Both the position numbers and the translations under genes were made by a program. Source: Diphasiastrum complanatum (lineage: Eukaryota > Streptophyta > Lycopodiopsida > Lycopodiales > Lycopodiaceae). From it: a stretch of DNA of 64,000 bases. The notes under the pieces were generated by a model. That model searched no databases. It was not told the DNA's origin and saw only the letters and a program-made list of their open reading frames with translations. Shown piece by piece: positions 11,242 to 23,298 of the stretch (position 1 is the stretch's first letter; each line of letters begins with the position of its first letter). The DNA lies in contig CM055104.1 of assembly GCA_029204225.1 (NCBI GenBank), positions 22,071,952 to 22,135,951 on the forward strand, in the 5' to 3' direction.

Positions 11242-12072
11242 TGTGAAAAATGCAAAAATAAGTTTGGTACAGGCCAAAAATCTTGCATATAGATAAACAC
11301 ACATGTGTGGAGCCTGTTCCCACGTGTGAAACTAGTGTACTTGTTATGTACCATAATCATATAGGATGTAGATATGATTTAATTCAAGTTCTAGTGGCTA
11401 AAAAGGCCAAAAATAGTTTTCTAGACATATGACACATGGCATCAATCTATTGATTGCATGAGCCACATCCTTTGGTTAGGTGTCATATCCCATGTGTAGA
11501 GGATAGCTCACACATGTGGAATAAGCTGGGATAGGCAAATTTTGAGTTCTAGAAGATTTCCAAGTAGATCTCCATATAGAAGGAAAATAGACCAAAAGTG
11601 CTCAAAATAGAAGGTTTTGTCCAAGTGTCAGTTTTGCATGATAAATCATCATATGACAAAGCACCTTCACACATGTCGGATCAAAGGGATGATCAGTACC
11701 ACGAGCTCCCACTTATTGTATATATAGAGCCACATTTGGCCATAATCTGTGTGAGACACCAATCTTGGTTTTGGAAGCAATCTTGAGTGATTTTCTCCAT
11801 TTGTCTACATTTGTTTTGATTGTTTTGAGGTGCTATCAATGTGTACTTGATTTTCAGGTTGGAGTCCGTAATCAGACAGGGTTTCACATGCGGGAAACCA
11901 GAAAGTACACCTACCTTCAATTAATGATTGTTCTTGTTAGGATTTTGTGTCTAGAATTGATCTAGATTGATCTTAATCTGAACTAGATTGATAGATCAAG
12001 TAATCTGACAACCAATCCCTCTTTAGGATCAGATTACGATCTACTCTTGGTCCTTTTTGTACTTTTTGCACA
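11242..12072 (+). repeat. 3' LTR of the non-autonomous element
   Basis: Direct copy of 7039-7870, starting TGTGAAAAATGC directly after the polypurine tract GAGGAGGAG (11233-11241) and ending TTTTTGCACA at 12072. Confidence 0.9.
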
Positions 12073-12139
12073 TTGATTCCTGGATTTAATTCATTTAGTT
12101 GAATTCATAAATAATATCTTTGTGATCATTGAGTTTCCA

Positions 12140-12536
12140 CAGTTTTGGATTTCAATTGTGAGGACCTACCCACTGGAAAATTTCCAAGAGGATCTTGCAG
12201 TACCTGCAATACACAAAGGACTATGGACTTTGTTTTTCTCGTGATGTAGGATTTTAGGTGAAGTCCTACAGTGATGCGAGCTGGGCATCTATCAAACACA
12301 AGTGCAAGAGGGTCTCAGAGGGCTGTACCATTGCAGCAGCTGCAGGTGTTATTTGGGTCAGCAAGAAACAGACAATAACTGTCTAATCTTCTTGTAAGAT
12401 AGAGTACGTTGCTGCAGCCAAGATGGCTAATGAGCTGACATGGCCCAAACAGTTCCTAGATGGATTAGGAGAAAAGACTGATAGGGCGCTGATGATGTAC
12501 ATGGAAAACACCTCTGCCATACAGAAGAAACCTTAA
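12140..12536 (+). pseudogene. Copia RNase H fragment
   Basis: The plus-strand frames give ILQYLQYTKDYGLCF, YSDASWASIKHKCKRVSEG, GVIWVSKKQTITV, KIEYVAAAKMANEL and MENTSAIQKKP. These are consecutive blocks of the copia RNase H domain (Y-S-D-A-D-W-A ... SKKQ ... E-Y-x-A ... DN-SAI). A stop after TITV and a frame break before YSDAS show decay. At about 12537 it is abruptly joined to a Ty3 integrase on the other strand. Confidence 0.75.
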
Positions 12537-15237
12537 GTCCCAAGCGACATAATTTCATAAATATTGTTCAATCTGTCGATTGACTCGTTCCGTTTGCCCA
12601 TCTGTTTGAGGGTGATATGCAATGCTGAGATTCAGTCCAGTTCCCACGAGGTGAAATAAGCAAGTCCAAAACTTTCCGACGAACTTGGTGTTTCGGTCAG
12701 AAATAATCATTCTAGGTAGGCCATGGTACATTTGAAAAATAACTTCGCCACTTCTTCAGCTGTCACTGAACTTTTAGTTGATACAAGGTGAGCTTGTTTT
12801 GAAAAATGGTCAACCACCACATAAATTGAGTCGAAACCCTGACAACGTGGTAGTTGAACAATAAAATCCATGCTCACTGAGTCCCAAGGGTATGCTGGCA
12901 CTGGTAATGGCTGGAGTAGCCCTGCTGGGGCTAGCGGTTCCACCTTCACTTGTTGACATGTAGGACATGTTTGCACATAGGATTCAATGTCAGCCCACAT
13001 ATCTGGCCAATAGAAGCCTCTCTTGAGGAGTTCATACATGCGATTCACCCCTGGATGTCCGGCGGCTAGTACGTCATGATACTCCCTCAAGATTTTCTTC
13101 TTCAAGTTGATGTTGTCTGGAACATATACTCTGCGTTGTTTATAAACAACCATTTGGTCTTTCCAAGTGAAATGTTTACAAGGCTTTCCCAGTTGGAATT
13201 CGATCATTAGTTTCTTAGCCAACGCATCTACACCATAGTTCTCTTTGATTTCTTGGAGTAGACTGGTCGCCTGGGTTGAAACCATCGCCATCAAGTGCTC
13301 CTGTCTACTGAGTGCATCTGCTACCACATTATTCTTTCCCGTCATATGTAGAATGTCTATATTGAATTTCGAGAGAAAGTTTTGCCATCGCATCTGCTTT
13401 GGCATGAGCATACCTTGGGATGAGAAGTACTTAAGTGATACGTTGTCAGTGAATGCCTTAAAGGGCTTTCCTGCCACATAATGTCTCCAATGCTCCACTG
13501 CTTGTACGACTGCAACCATTTCTTTCTCGTGAGTTGGCCAACGTCGTTCAACATCACTTAATTTCTTTGAAAAAATGCAACTGGTTTTCCCTCTTGCATC
13601 AACACGGCCCCAATAGCAAAGTTGGACGCATCTGTATGTATTTCGAATGGTTTGCTAAAGTCCGGTAGGGCAAGAATGGGTTCTTGAGTGATCCGTCGCT
13701 TTAGTTCTTGGAACGCTGCTTCACATTCCGGTGTCCATGTCATTTTGAGATGAGTCTTTGTCTGCTCCAACAACGGTGCCACAATTTTGCTAAATGCCTC
13801 AATGAATCTCCTGTAAAATTTACATAGCCCCACAAAGAATTTGATGCCATGAACAGTTTTAGGTGCTAGCCAATCCAAGATAGCCTTGATCTTCTTAGGA
13901 TCCATTTGAATTTGTCCGTGGCCTATAACATATCCAAGGAAGTCAACTTCCTCCACCACAAACTCACATTTCTCTCTTTTTGCGAACAAGCAGTTCCTCC
14001 TCAGTCGTTGGAGAACTGTCCTTAAATGTTTAATGTGATCTTTAAGGCTCCGGCTAAATGCTAATATGTCATCGATGTACACAATGACAAATTCATCCAG
14101 ACAGTCTTGAAAAATATTGTTCATCAACGTGCAAAAAGTGGCTGGTGCGTTTGTTAGACCGAATGGCATCACTAGGAACTCGTGACTCCTGTACCACATT
14201 TGAAACGCCGTTTTGTGCTCATCACCTTTAGCTATTCGAATTTGATAATATTCACATCTAAGATCTATTCAGCTAAAGTATTTCACATGTTTGAGTTGGT
14301 CGAATAGGTCATCAATTCTAGGCATGGGGTACTTGTTCTTGATGGTACTCTTGTTAAGCATGCGATAATCCACACACATTCGAAGAGTTTTGACCACCTT
14401 TTCCATGAACAACACTGGGGATCCAAAAGGTGAAGTGCTAGGTCTAATAAAACCCTTGTGTATCAATTCACCAAGTTGTCGTTTCAGTTCCGCCAACTCC
14501 TCTTGTGAAATTTTGTAGGATGCTCGTGAAGTTGGCTCCGTTCCTGGTACCAACTCAATTTTATGGTCCACTGGTCTTCGAGGAGGTAGCTTAGCTGGGA
14601 GTTCCTCCAAAAACACATCGGTAAATTCTTCTAGCAAATCTGCCACTTCTTTTGGCAAGTTTTCTTGTCGCACGCTTTTCCCTTCTGGGACTTCTCGGCA
14701 GATGCAAAGAAAGCACTTTGACCTTTTTCCTTTCGCCATTCATTTCATCGCTAATGCTGCAACCAGATTTTGTTCAATATCGGTATCCCTAGCATTTCCT
14801 CCGGGCAGGGCTTTTGTCATGCAGATTTGTCCCTTGTAATCCAAGAGGACCAAGTTTGAGCTCCTACCCAAAACTGCGATACAGTGTTCATTTAACCAAG
14901 GGAGGCCCAAAATCACATCAAAGGCATCCATCTCTAAAATCACAAAGCTAAGTTTAGCCTTCCATCTTCCAATCTGCACCGGGATGTTCAATGTCGCTTT
15001 GTCTACATCTAGTGCTCCCTTCGTTGTTTCTACCTTGAGAGTAGATGTAACAATCATGGTCGACAAGCTGAATTGTTCCATTACGCTCCTTGAGATATAG
15101 TTATGTGAAGCTCCGGAGTCGATCCTGAAATCTGACTTCCTCCCCGCGATCTTTCTTGATAAGAATAACAATCTTGAACCAGTCTTGGGGGTTGCCCCAT
15201 GGAAGTTCCTTTCCATACTTGTGTGTCGTCCACTCAT
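12537..15237 (-). pseudogene. Chromovirus copy A pol (protease to partial integrase)
   Basis: Read right to left. The protease ([14 protein letters not shown]) lies in the frame 15237-14740. Reverse transcriptase follows in 14739-14269 and 14199-13558 ([15 protein letters not shown]), then RNase H ([13 protein letters not shown]). Integrase is in 13519-12707 with the zinc motif [18 protein letters not shown] plus CPTCQQ and the first catalytic Asp in [12 protein letters not shown]. It is broken by stops near 14268 and frame changes near 13557 and 12730. It is truncated at 12537, losing the second half of integrase, the chromodomain and the 3' LTR. It is highly similar to the complete copy B at 17.0-23.3 kb and likewise has no gag. 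Confidence 0.9.
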
Positions 15238-15925
15238 AAATGTAAGCTCCTCTCACAACTCCCAACTAGATCAGATCAAATGGATCAAACAAGTAGTTAG
15301 GGATAATTCAGGTCCAGGCAAGCACAACATACCAACCAAAGCTAAACAGAGGATCCCTCTCAAGTCACATTCCCCTTGAGACCGGACGTAGGACCTTTGC
15401 CTAGCCGCGCCCACACAAATCTATCACAGAATTAGCCCACGGGGAAACATCCATCCAACCATGCGTGCTTTCACCATTAAGCAGCACATTGCCTCAATCA
15501 CGCCCCACCACTTTTTGGTCGATAGCCCTTATAGCTAAATGATCGGCAGCTATCCCGCACCGGCAGCTAACCACCCGTGCTTTACACCCGAATTCGAACA
15601 GCATCTCCGTATCAATGGTTAACCCGTACAGTTCGAATATGTCGCCCCGCACCCCACAAGGTACAGACCGTGCTTTCACCTACCTAGGCAGCACTTTGCC
15701 TCATCCGTCCTACGTGCAGACAGCGCCAGGCCCGAACCGCGAGAACTGACCGTGCTTACACCTCGAGGGCAACACTTTGACTCATCAAGTCCCCCGTTCT
15801 GCCGACCACCCCGACCGTGGACGCACTCGTGCTTACACTGTGGGCAGCACCTTGCGCAACGGTTGTCCTGACAAATCCCAAAACGTGGCCATCCCTGTGA
15901 GACTTGCGTAGCTGACCGGCTAGTC
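15238..15925 (-). other. Gag-less leader of chromovirus copy A
   Basis: Between protease and primer site there is no gag. Several degenerate repeats built on CCGTGCTTTCACC ... GGCAGCACTTTGCCTCA occur (near 15468, 15580, 15668, 15748, 15830). The same layout is present in copy B. Confidence 0.6.
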
Positions 15926-15938
15926 GGCTCTGATACCA
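15926..15938 (-). other. Primer binding site of chromovirus copy A
   Basis: GGCTCTGATACCA is the complement of the initiator-Met primer site TGGTATCAGAGCC, two bases from the LTR edge at 15941. Confidence 0.88.
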
Positions 15939-15940
15939 CA

Positions 15941-16816
15941 TGTTGTGCCGGGGCCTCAAAGGGCGCTGGGACTTGAGCGGTTTCCCCAACATGCGCTTAA
16001 GTCTAACATTCATCCATCATGCACTTACGTAAAAGCCAACTCAGAAATGTAACAAGCTTAACCATTCAGACTTAAGAAAACTGGAATTCCAACCAACCCG
16101 AAAGCCAACTCAGAATCCGTCCCCCAAAAGGTAACCAAAGACAAAGACAAGCCACACATGAAACCCAAGGCATAGTGGTCGCCAAACTGACCAATTGGCA
16201 TAGCAGCAAGCCCCATGTCGATGACGCCAGCGACGCAAAAAGGTTGTAGTAAGGGTCCTTCCACTTGGACCAGTCCCGGAGGCGAAACCGAAATGGTAAT
16301 TATCCCCAAGGATCAACTTTATTAGATTTGGAAGAGGTTACATTCATACATAGACTGACCGGTCTCGGGGCCACCAACACGTGTTGGGCATTGTGCCTGG
16401 CTCGTGCTGGTAGAGGGAACTGAGACCTGGCGACTGGATTCCTGGTTGAGCTGCCCAAGTTTCTGTCTGCCGGACTCCCCCTATAGTTTTGCTGTGAAAC
16501 ATAGTGCTTTCTGGTAAAGCACGCTTTTTTGGGACTTAGTTTTTATTTTGCTGATTAAGCCTGGCAAGCCTGGCAGACTCAGTTTGGCTCCCGGACATGG
16601 GTCCCGGGAGCCGTCCGGGCGGCAGAATCAACTTGTTTCATGACTAGGCCATGACTTGAGCTCCAGAGCTAGCTCATGACTTGTGACTACTTGACTGGCT
16701 CACCACAGGTCGGAGGCTCAGTCCTTGACGTTCTAACTTGCTCTGGGACCTTAGGGAGCGTCACCCCTTAGAGTCTTACAGGGCACACTAGGTGCACCTG
16801 AGTCAGCTTTACAACA
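15941..16816 (-). repeat. 5' LTR of chromovirus copy A
   Basis: Starts TGTTGTGCCGG and ends CTTTACAACA in plus-strand reading. It matches the copy B LTRs over its length but lacks the 25-base block around GATTCGGCGCACCCCC and has other small indels, so copy A is older and belongs to a diverged sublineage. Confidence 0.88.
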
Positions 16817-17021
16817 CGGAGTCCAGAGAGCTCAGATCGATGTGCAATCACCTCACACGAACTAGGCATGATTAAAGGAAGCCTGGGGATCAATAGAATC
16901 TAGAGAGAGAAAATGACTTTCTAGAAAGAGAAAATCTTAGAGAGAGAAAAACGTGCTTTACCAGCTTGGGTAGAGTGCTTGGTATGAGGGGGGGGTTGCC
17001 GAATCACACCAATAATATAGG

Positions 17022-17939
17022 TGTTGCGCCGGCGCCTCAAAGGGCGCTGGGACTTGAGCGGTTTCCCCAACACGCGCTTAAGTCTAACATTCATCCATCA
17101 TGCACTTACGTAAAAGCCAACTCAGAATCGTAACAAGCTTAACCATTCAGACTTAAGAAAACTGGAATCCCAACCAACCCGAAAGCCAACTCAGAATCCG
17201 TCCCCAAAAGGTAACCAAAGGCAAAGACAAGCCACACATGAAACCCAAGGCATAGTGGTCGCCAAACTGACCAATTGGCATAGCGGCAAGCCCCATGTCG
17301 ATGACAGGGACCCTTAGGCGCCAGCGACGCAAAAAGGTTGTAGTAAGGGTCCTTCCACTTGGACCAGTCCCGGAGGCGAAACCGAAATGGTAATCATCCC
17401 CAAGGATCAACTTTATTAGATTTGGAAGAGGTTACATTCATACATAGACTGACCGGTCTCGGGGCCACCAACACGTGCTGGGCATTGTGCCTGGCTCGTG
17501 CTGGTAGAGGGAGCTGAGACCTGGCGACTGGATTCCTGGCGCTGGTTGAGCTGCCCAAGTTTCTGTCTGCCGGACTCCCCCTATAGTTCTGCTGTGATTC
17601 GGCGCACCCCCTCTGTTCTGAAACATAGTGCTTTCTGGTAAAGCACGCTTTTTGGGACTTAGTTTTTATTTTGCTGATTAAGCCTGGCAAGCCTGGCAGA
17701 ATCAGTCTGGCTCCCGAACATGGGTCCCGGGAGCCGTTCCGGTGGCAGAATCAACTTGCTTCCTGACTAGGCCATGACTCGAGTTCCAGAGCTAGCTCAT
17801 GACTTGTGACTACTTGACCGGCTCACCACAGGTCGGAGGCTCAGTCCTTGACGTTCTAACTTGCTCTGGGACTTTAGGGAGTGTCACCCCTTAGAGTCTT
17901 ACAGGGCACGTTGGGTGCACCTGAGTCAGCTTTACAACA
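17022..17939 (-). repeat. 3' LTR of chromovirus copy B
   Basis: Plus-strand reading starts TGTTGCGCCGG and ends CTTTACAACA. Directly beyond it TCCTCCCCTCG is the complement of the polypurine tract CGAGGGGAGGA, which identifies this as the 3' LTR. Confidence 0.95.
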
Positions 17940-18180
17940 TCCTCCCCTCGTTTGAAAAAGCTGATGTCCTCATCAGGGCCAAACTAGACCTAGGACGTAT
18001 GGCACGGGCTTAATTCACCGGCCTTAGCAACTTTGAATTACAAAATACATTGGCAGTAGCACAGGAAAAGTGTAGATAAAGTTCACTTACGTAAAACCTG
18101 TGTAAAGCTGCAAGTGATTTATTGGCAAACTTAAGAAAAATACCGGAAAGTTCCTTGAACTTCAGAATGGCCATGAATGT

Positions 18181-19752
18181 TTATGTAAGAGGCATGCCGC
18201 CAGGTAGTGCTTTGTGTGCCGATCTGGGAAAACGGCTATTGCGTTGGTTCTTCTGCAGATAATCTGCTAGTACTTCAGGGGCTCCCTCCTTAAGTTTGTC
18301 TTCGTACTCCCAAGAAGCCTCAATAAGTGGAGCCCGTAGCCACTTCACTAGATATTCACGTTGAACGCCAGTTCGCTTTCTATGTGTCAATATTTGTTCT
18401 GGTACAAGCTGCCTCTTCGTATCATCAAGTGTCGTTGGTGGGTGACGGAGTTCGTGTTGCCGATCAAATCGCTCATCTGGTTTGTACCGTTTGAGTAATG
18501 AGATATGAAACACATTGTGTATATCCAAGCTGGATGGCAACGCTAATCGATAAGCCACTGGGTTGATCTTCTTGGTGACATAATATGGTCCCGCATAAGG
18601 TCGAGCAAACTTATGAGAAAAACCTTTTGGTAGCGCAATGTTCTTTGTGTTCAGCCATACTTGATCACCTTCCTCAAATTCCAGTTCTCGTCGATGTGGG
18701 TTTACGTCAGCTGCCATACTCCTTTGTGACTGCTCTAAAAACGCCTTCACCTCGGTCAACTTTGTGTGCCACTCATTGATGAATTCCTCCACAGTGGGTA
18801 CTGGTGTTTCCTGCACGCCTGTAAGAAAAGAGCTTGGAACAATCGGTAGCCGACCATTGCTTATCTCGAAGGGTGCCCTTCCAGTAGATCTGTTCACTTG
18901 GTTGTTATGTGCAAACTCGAGAATATCCAAGTAGTTGACCCAATCGGATTGGTCCCAAGCGACATAATTTCGTAAATATTGTTCAATCTGTCGATTGACT
19001 CGCTCCGTTTGCCCATCTGTCTGAGGATGATATGCAGTACTGAAATTCAATCCGGTTCCCACGAGGCGAAATAGACAAGTCCAAAACTTTCCGACGAACT
19101 TGGTGTCTCGGTCAGAAATAATCGTTCTAGGCAGGCCGTGGTATTTGAAAACACATTTGAAAAATAACCTTGCCACTTCTTCAGCTGTCACTGAACTTTT
19201 AGTTGGTACTAGATGAACTTGCTTTGAAAAGCGGTCAACCACCACATAAATTGAGTCGAATCCTTGGCACCGTGGTAGTTGAACAATAAAATCCATGCTC
19301 ACCGAATCCCATGGGTATGCTGGTACTGGTAATGGTTGGAGTAGTCCAGCCGGAGCTAGCGGTTCCACCTTCACTTGTTGACATGTCGGGCATGTTTGTA
19401 CATAAGATTCAACGTCTGCCCACATACTTGGCCAATAGAAGCCTCTTTTGAGAAGTTCATACATGCGATTCACCCCTGGATGCCCGGCGACTAGTACGTC
19501 ATGATGTTCTCGCAAGACTTTCTTCCTCAGGTTGATGCTGTCTGGGACATATACTCTGCGTTGTTTATAAACAACCATTTGATCTTTCCAAGTGAAATGT
19601 TTATGAGGCTTTCCCAGCTGGAATTCGATCATTAAGTCCTTCGCCAACGCATCCACACCATAATTCTCTCTGATTTCTTGGAGTAGGTCAGTCACCTGAG
19701 TTGTCACTGTTGCCATCAAGTGTTCTTGTCTACTTAGTGCGTCCGCGCACAT
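18181..19752 (-). CDS. Chromovirus integrase with C-terminal chromodomain
   Basis: A 523-residue frame that inserts element cDNA into chromatin. The zinc domain H-H-C-C lies at residues 83-124 ([11 protein letters not shown] ... CPTCQQ). Catalytic residues are D154 (SMDFIVQLP), the Asp in IISDRDTKF near 214-216, and E250 in [13 protein letters not shown]. The C-terminal part, about 430-490, reads [17 protein letters not shown], the core of a chromodomain, which in chromoviruses directs integration to marked heterochromatin. The first residues ([11 protein letters not shown]) are actually the end of RNase H: a 2-base deletion relative to copy A near 19745 separates this frame from the upstream 643-residue one, so the annotated Met is only formal. 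Confidence 0.92.
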   Translation of the reverse strand: MCADALSRQEHLMATVTTQVTDLLQEIRENYGVDALAKDLMIEFQLGKPHKHFTWKDQMVVYKQRRVYVPDSINLRKKVLREHHDVLVAGHPGVNRMYELLKRGFYWPSMWADVESYVQTCPTCQQVKVEPLAPAGLLQPLPVPAYPWDSVSMDFIVQLPRCQGFDSIYVVVDRFSKQVHLVPTKSSVTAEEVARLFFKCVFKYHGLPRTIISDRDTKFVGKFWTCLFRLVGTGLNFSTAYHPQTDGQTERVNRQIEQYLRNYVAWDQSDWVNYLDILEFAHNNQVNRSTGRAPFEISNGRLPIVPSSFLTGVQETPVPTVEEFINEWHTKLTEVKAFLEQSQRSMAADVNPHRRELEFEEGDQVWLNTKNIALPKGFSHKFARPYAGPYYVTKKINPVAYRLALPSSLDIHNVFHISLLKRYKPDERFDRQHELRHPPTTLDDTKRQLVPEQILTHRKRTGVQREYLVKWLRAPLIEASWEYEDKLKEGAPEVLADYLQKNQRNSRFPRSAHKALPGGMPLT

Positions 19753-21661
19753 TGTTCTTTCCCGCCGTGTGTAAAATGTCTATATTGAATTTTGAGAGAA
19801 AGTTTTGCCATCGCATTTGCTTTGGCGTGAGCATACCTTGGGATGAGAAGTACTTGAGTGATACATTATCAGTGAACGCCTTAAAGGGTTTTCCTGCCAC
19901 ATAATGTCTCCAATGCTCCACTGCTTGGACTACTGCGACCATTTCTTTTTCATGAGTTGGCCATCGTCGCTCTACGTCACTCAATTTCTTTGAAAAATAT
20001 GCAACAGGTTTTTCGTCTTGCATCAGCACGGCCCCAATAGCAAAGTTCGACGCATCTGTATGTATTTCAAAAGGTTTGCTAAAGTCCGGTAAGGCAAGGA
20101 TGGGTTCTTGAGTGATCCGTCGTTTTAGTTCCTGGAACGCTGCTTCACATTCCGGTGACCATGTCATCTTCAGATGAGTCTTGGTCTGCTCCAACAGTGG
20201 TGCCACAATTTTGCTAAATGCCTCAATGAATCTCCTGTAAGAGTTACATAAGCCCACAAAGGATTTGATGCCATGAACAGTTTTAGGTGCTAGCCAATCC
20301 AAGATAGCCTTGATCTTCTTAGGATCCATTCGAATCCGTCCGTGGCCTATAACATGTCCAAGGAAGTCAACTTCCTCCACCACAAACTCACATTTCTCTC
20401 TTTTCGCGAACAAGCAGTTCCTCCTCAGTCGTTGGAGAACTGTCCTTAAATGTTGAATGTGATCTTTAAGGTTCCGGCTAAATACTAATATGTCATCAAT
20501 GTACACAATGACAAATTCATCCAGGCAGTCTTGAAATATATTGTTCATCAACGTGCAAAAAGTGGCTGGTGCGTTTGTTAGACCGAATGGCATCACTAGG
20601 AACTCGTGACTTCCGTACCGCGTTCGAAACGCCGTTTTGTGCTCATCACCTTTAGCTATTCGAATTTGATGATATCCAGATCTGAGATCTATTCGGCTAA
20701 AGTATTTGGCATGTTTGAGTTGGTCGAATAGGTCATCAATTCTAGGCATGGGGTACTTGTTCTTGATGGTACTCTTGTTAAGCATGCGATAATCCACACA
20801 CATTCGAAGAGTTTTGTCTGCCTTTTCCACGAACAACACTGGGGCTCCAAAAGGTGAAGCGCTAGGTCTAATAAAACCTTTGTCTATCAATTCACCAAGT
20901 TGTCGTTTCAGTTCCGCCAACTCTTCTTGTGACATTCTGTAGGGTGCTCGTGAAGTTGGCTCTGTTCCTGGTACCAACTCAATTTTATGGTCCACTGGTC
21001 TTCGAGGAGGTAGCTTAGCTGGGAGTTCCTCCGGGAACACATCGCTAAATTCTTCTAATAGATCTGCCACTTCTTTTGGCAAGTTTTCTTGTCGCACGCT
21101 TTTCCCTTCTGGGACTTCTCGACAGATGCAAAGAAAGCACTTTGACCTTTTCCCTTTCGCCATTCTTTTCATCACTAATGCTGCAACCAGATTTTGTTCA
21201 ATATCGGTATCCTTAGCATTTCCTCCGGGCAGGGCTTTTGTCACGCAGATTTGTCCCTTATAATCCAAGAGGACCAAGTTTGAGCTCCTACCCAAAACTG
21301 CGATACAATGTTCATTTAACCAAGGGAGGCCCAAAATCACATCAAAGGCATCCATCTCTAAAATCACAAAGCTAAGTTTAGCCTTCCATCTTCCAATCTG
21401 CACCGGGATGTTCAATGTCGCTTTGTCTGCATCTAGTGCTCCCTTCGCTGTTTCTACCTTGAGAGTAGATGTAACATTCCTGGTCGGCAAGCTGAATTGT
21501 TCCACTACGCTCCTTGAGATATAGTTATGTGAAGCTCCGGAGTCGATCATGAAATCTGACTTCCTCCCCGCGATCTTTCCTGATAAGAATAACAATCTTG
21601 AACCAATCTTGGGGGTTGCCCCATGGAAGTTCCTTTCCATACTTGTGCGTCGTCCACTCAT
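19730..21661 (-). CDS. Chromovirus protease, reverse transcriptase and RNase H
   Basis: A 643-residue frame. The aspartic protease active site is DSGA at residues 40-43, with the flap-side block [10 protein letters not shown] near 110. Reverse transcriptase spans about 240-480 with [30 protein letters not shown] and the catalytic YIDD at 387-390. RNase H spans about 515-640 with TDAS (D536), E573 and FTDN (D598). It ends out of frame at the 2-bp deletion near 19745. The upstream 700 bases hold no Gag, so the start at [10 protein letters not shown] is taken as the first Met in the open frame. Processing and particle formation would need Gag from another element. Confidence 0.93.
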   Translation of the reverse strand: MSGRRTSMERNFHGATPKIGSRLLFLSGKIAGRKSDFMIDSGASHNYISRSVVEQFSLPTRNVTSTLKVETAKGALDADKATLNIPVQIGRWKAKLSFVILEMDAFDVILGLPWLNEHCIAVLGRSSNLVLLDYKGQICVTKALPGGNAKDTDIEQNLVAALVMKRMAKGKRSKCFLCICREVPEGKSVRQENLPKEVADLLEEFSDVFPEELPAKLPPRRPVDHKIELVPGTEPTSRAPYRMSQEELAELKRQLGELIDKGFIRPSASPFGAPVLFVEKADKTLRMCVDYRMLNKSTIKNKYPMPRIDDLFDQLKHAKYFSRIDLRSGYHQIRIAKGDEHKTAFRTRYGSHEFLVMPFGLTNAPATFCTLMNNIFQDCLDEFVIVYIDDILVFSRNLKDHIQHLRTVLQRLRRNCLFAKREKCEFVVEEVDFLGHVIGHGRIRMDPKKIKAILDWLAPKTVHGIKSFVGLCNSYRRFIEAFSKIVAPLLEQTKTHLKMTWSPECEAAFQELKRRITQEPILALPDFSKPFEIHTDASNFAIGAVLMQDEKPVAYFSKKLSDVERRWPTHEKEMVAVVQAVEHWRHYVAGKPFKAFTDNVSLKYFSSQGMLTPKQMRWQNFLSKFNIDILHTAGKNNVRGRTK

Positions 21662-22361
21662 AAATGTAAGCTCCTCTCACAACTCCCAACTAGATCAGAT
21701 CACCTGGATCAAAAGAAGTAGTCAGGGATAATTCAGGTCCAGGCAAGCACACCACAAACGAACATACCAACCAAAGCTAAACAGAGGATCCCTCTCAAGT
21801 CACATTCCCCTTGAGACCGGACGTAGGATCTTTGCCTAGCCGCGCCCACACAAATCTATCACAGAATTAGCCCACGGGGAAACATCCATCCAACCATCCG
21901 TGCTTTCACCATTAAGCAGCACATTGCCTCAGTCACGCCCCACCACTTTTTGGTCGATAGCCCTTATAGCTAAACGATCGGCAGCTATCCCGCACCGGCA
22001 GCTAACCACCCGTGCTTTACACCCGAATTCGAGCAGCATCTCTGTATCAATGGTTAACCCGTACAGTTCGAATATGTCGCCCCGCACCCCACAAGGTACA
22101 GACCGTGCTTTCACCTACCTAGGCAGCACTTTGCCTCATCCGTCCTACGTGCAGACAGCGCCAGGCCCGAACCGCGAGAACTGACCGTGCTTACACCTCG
22201 AGGGCAGCACTTTGACTCATCAAGTCCCCCGTTCTGCCGACCACCCCGACCGTGGACGCACCCGTGCTTACACTGTGGGCAGCACCTTGCGCAACGGTTG
22301 TCCTGACAAATCCCAAAAACGTGGCCATCCCTGTGAGACTTGCGTAGCTGACCGGCTAGTC
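21662..22361 (-). other. Leader of copy B, repeat-bearing and without gag
   Basis: Seven hundred bases lie between protease and primer site with no frame above 112 codons and no Gag signature. In plus-strand reading, five blocks start CCGTGCTT(T/A)(C)AC (near 21898, 22009, 22104, 22184, 22264). Most are followed by GCAGCAC(T/A)TTGCCTCA-type sequence, giving an irregular tandem series of 80-110 bases per unit. Confidence 0.65.
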
Positions 22362-22374
22362 GGCTCTGATACCA
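22362..22374 (-). other. Primer binding site of copy B
   Basis: GGCTCTGATACCA is the complement of TGGTATCAGAGCC (initiator-Met tRNA), two bases inside the 5' LTR edge at 22377. Confidence 0.93.
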
Positions 22375-22376
22375 CA

Positions 22377-23293
22377 TGTTGCGCCGGCGCCTCAAAGGGC
22401 GCTGAGACTTGAGCGGTTTCCCCAACACGCGCTTAAGTCTAACATTCATCCATCATGCACTTACGTAAAAGCCAACTCAGAATCGTAACAAGCTTAACCA
22501 TTCAGACTTAAGAAAACTGGAATCCCAACCAACCCGAAAGCCAACTCAGAATCCGTCCCCAAAAGGTAACCAAAGGCAAAGACAAGCCACACATGAAACC
22601 CAAGGCATAGTGGTCGCCAAACTGACCAATTGGCATAGCGGCAAGCCCATGTCGATGACAGGGACCCTTAGGCGCCAGCGACGCAAAAAGGTTGTAGTAA
22701 GGGTCCTTCCACTTGGACCAGTCCCGGAGGCGAAACCGAAATGGTAATCATCCCCAAGGATCAACTTTATTAGATTTGGAAGAGGTTACATTCATACATA
22801 GACTGACCGGTCTCGGGGCCACCAACACGTGCTGGGCATTGTGCCTGGCTCGTGCTGGTAGAGGGAGCTGAGACCTGGCGACTGGATTCCTGGCGCTGGT
22901 TGAGCTGCCCAAGTTTCTGTCTGCCGGACTCCCCCTATAGTTCTGCTGTGATTCGGCGCACCCCCTCTGTTCTGAAACATAGTGCTTTCTGGTAAAGCAC
23001 GCTTTTTGGGACTTAGTTTTTATTTTGCTGATTAAGCCTGGCAAGCCTGGCAGAATCAGTCTGGCTCCCGAACATGGGTCCCGGGAGCCGTTCCGGTGGC
23101 AGAATCAACTTGCTTCCTGACTAGGCCATGACTCGAGCTCCAGAGCTAGCTCATGACTTGTGACTACTTGACCGGCTCACCACAGGTCGGAGGCTCAGTC
23201 CTTGACGTTCTAACTTGCTCTGGGACTTTAGGGAGTGTCACCCCTTAGAGTCTTACAGGGCACGTTGGGTGCACCTGAGTCAGCTTTACAACA
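22377..23293 (-). repeat. 5' LTR of chromovirus copy B
   Basis: Plus-strand reading starts TGTTGCGCCGG and ends CTTTACAACA, followed by the target copy ATAGG. Nearly identical to 17022-17939. Confidence 0.95.
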
Positions 23294-23298
23294 ATAGG

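Larger units (their letters stand above)
7039..12072 (+). mobile_element. Complete non-autonomous LTR retrotransposon (TR-GAG/LARD type)
   Basis: Two direct LTRs (7039-7870, 832 bp; 11242-12072, 831 bp) both begin TGTGAAAAATGC and end TTTTTGCACA. The initiator-Met primer site TGGTATCAGAGCC starts at 7871 and a purine tract TTGAGGAGGAG directly precedes the right LTR. Flanking pentamers are TTAAT (7034-7038) and TTGAT (12073-12077), a target duplication with one mismatch. The LTRs differ at a few percent of positions, including small indels, so the insertion is not recent. The interior has a 1.6-kb leader and one long ORF but no protease, integrase or reverse transcriptase, so an autonomous copia relative must mobilise it. 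Confidence 0.88.
17022..23293 (-). mobile_element. Complete chromovirus copy B (Ty3), lacking gag
   Basis: A 6.27-kb element on the minus strand. LTRs are at 17022-17939 and 22377-23293, flanked by the exact target duplication ATAGG (17017-17021 and 23294-23298). The LTRs are nearly identical; I saw only about three differences (one deleted C near 22649, a G/A near 22405, a T/C near 23136), so the insertion is recent. Order in transcription: 5' LTR, initiator-Met primer site (22362-22374), leader, protease-RT-RNase H, integrase with chromodomain, polypurine tract (17940-17950), 3' LTR. There is no gag, and a 2-bp deletion splits pol near 19745. Confidence 0.96.

Noticed and set aside
12530-12545. 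Ty3 integrase to copia RNase H join as a genuine fusion gene
   Set aside because: The two coding pieces are on opposite strands and both are broken, so it is a simple junction of fragments.
16817-17021. Possible right target duplication of chromovirus copy A
   Set aside because: The left end of copy A is truncated at 12537, so no partner pentamer can be assigned.
22111-22449. 112-codon minus-strand ORF with CARCCPQCKHGCVH, considered as a Gag zinc knuckle
   Set aside because: Cysteine spacing does not match CX2CX4HX4C, the frame begins inside the LTR and crosses the primer site, and it is translated from the leader repeats.
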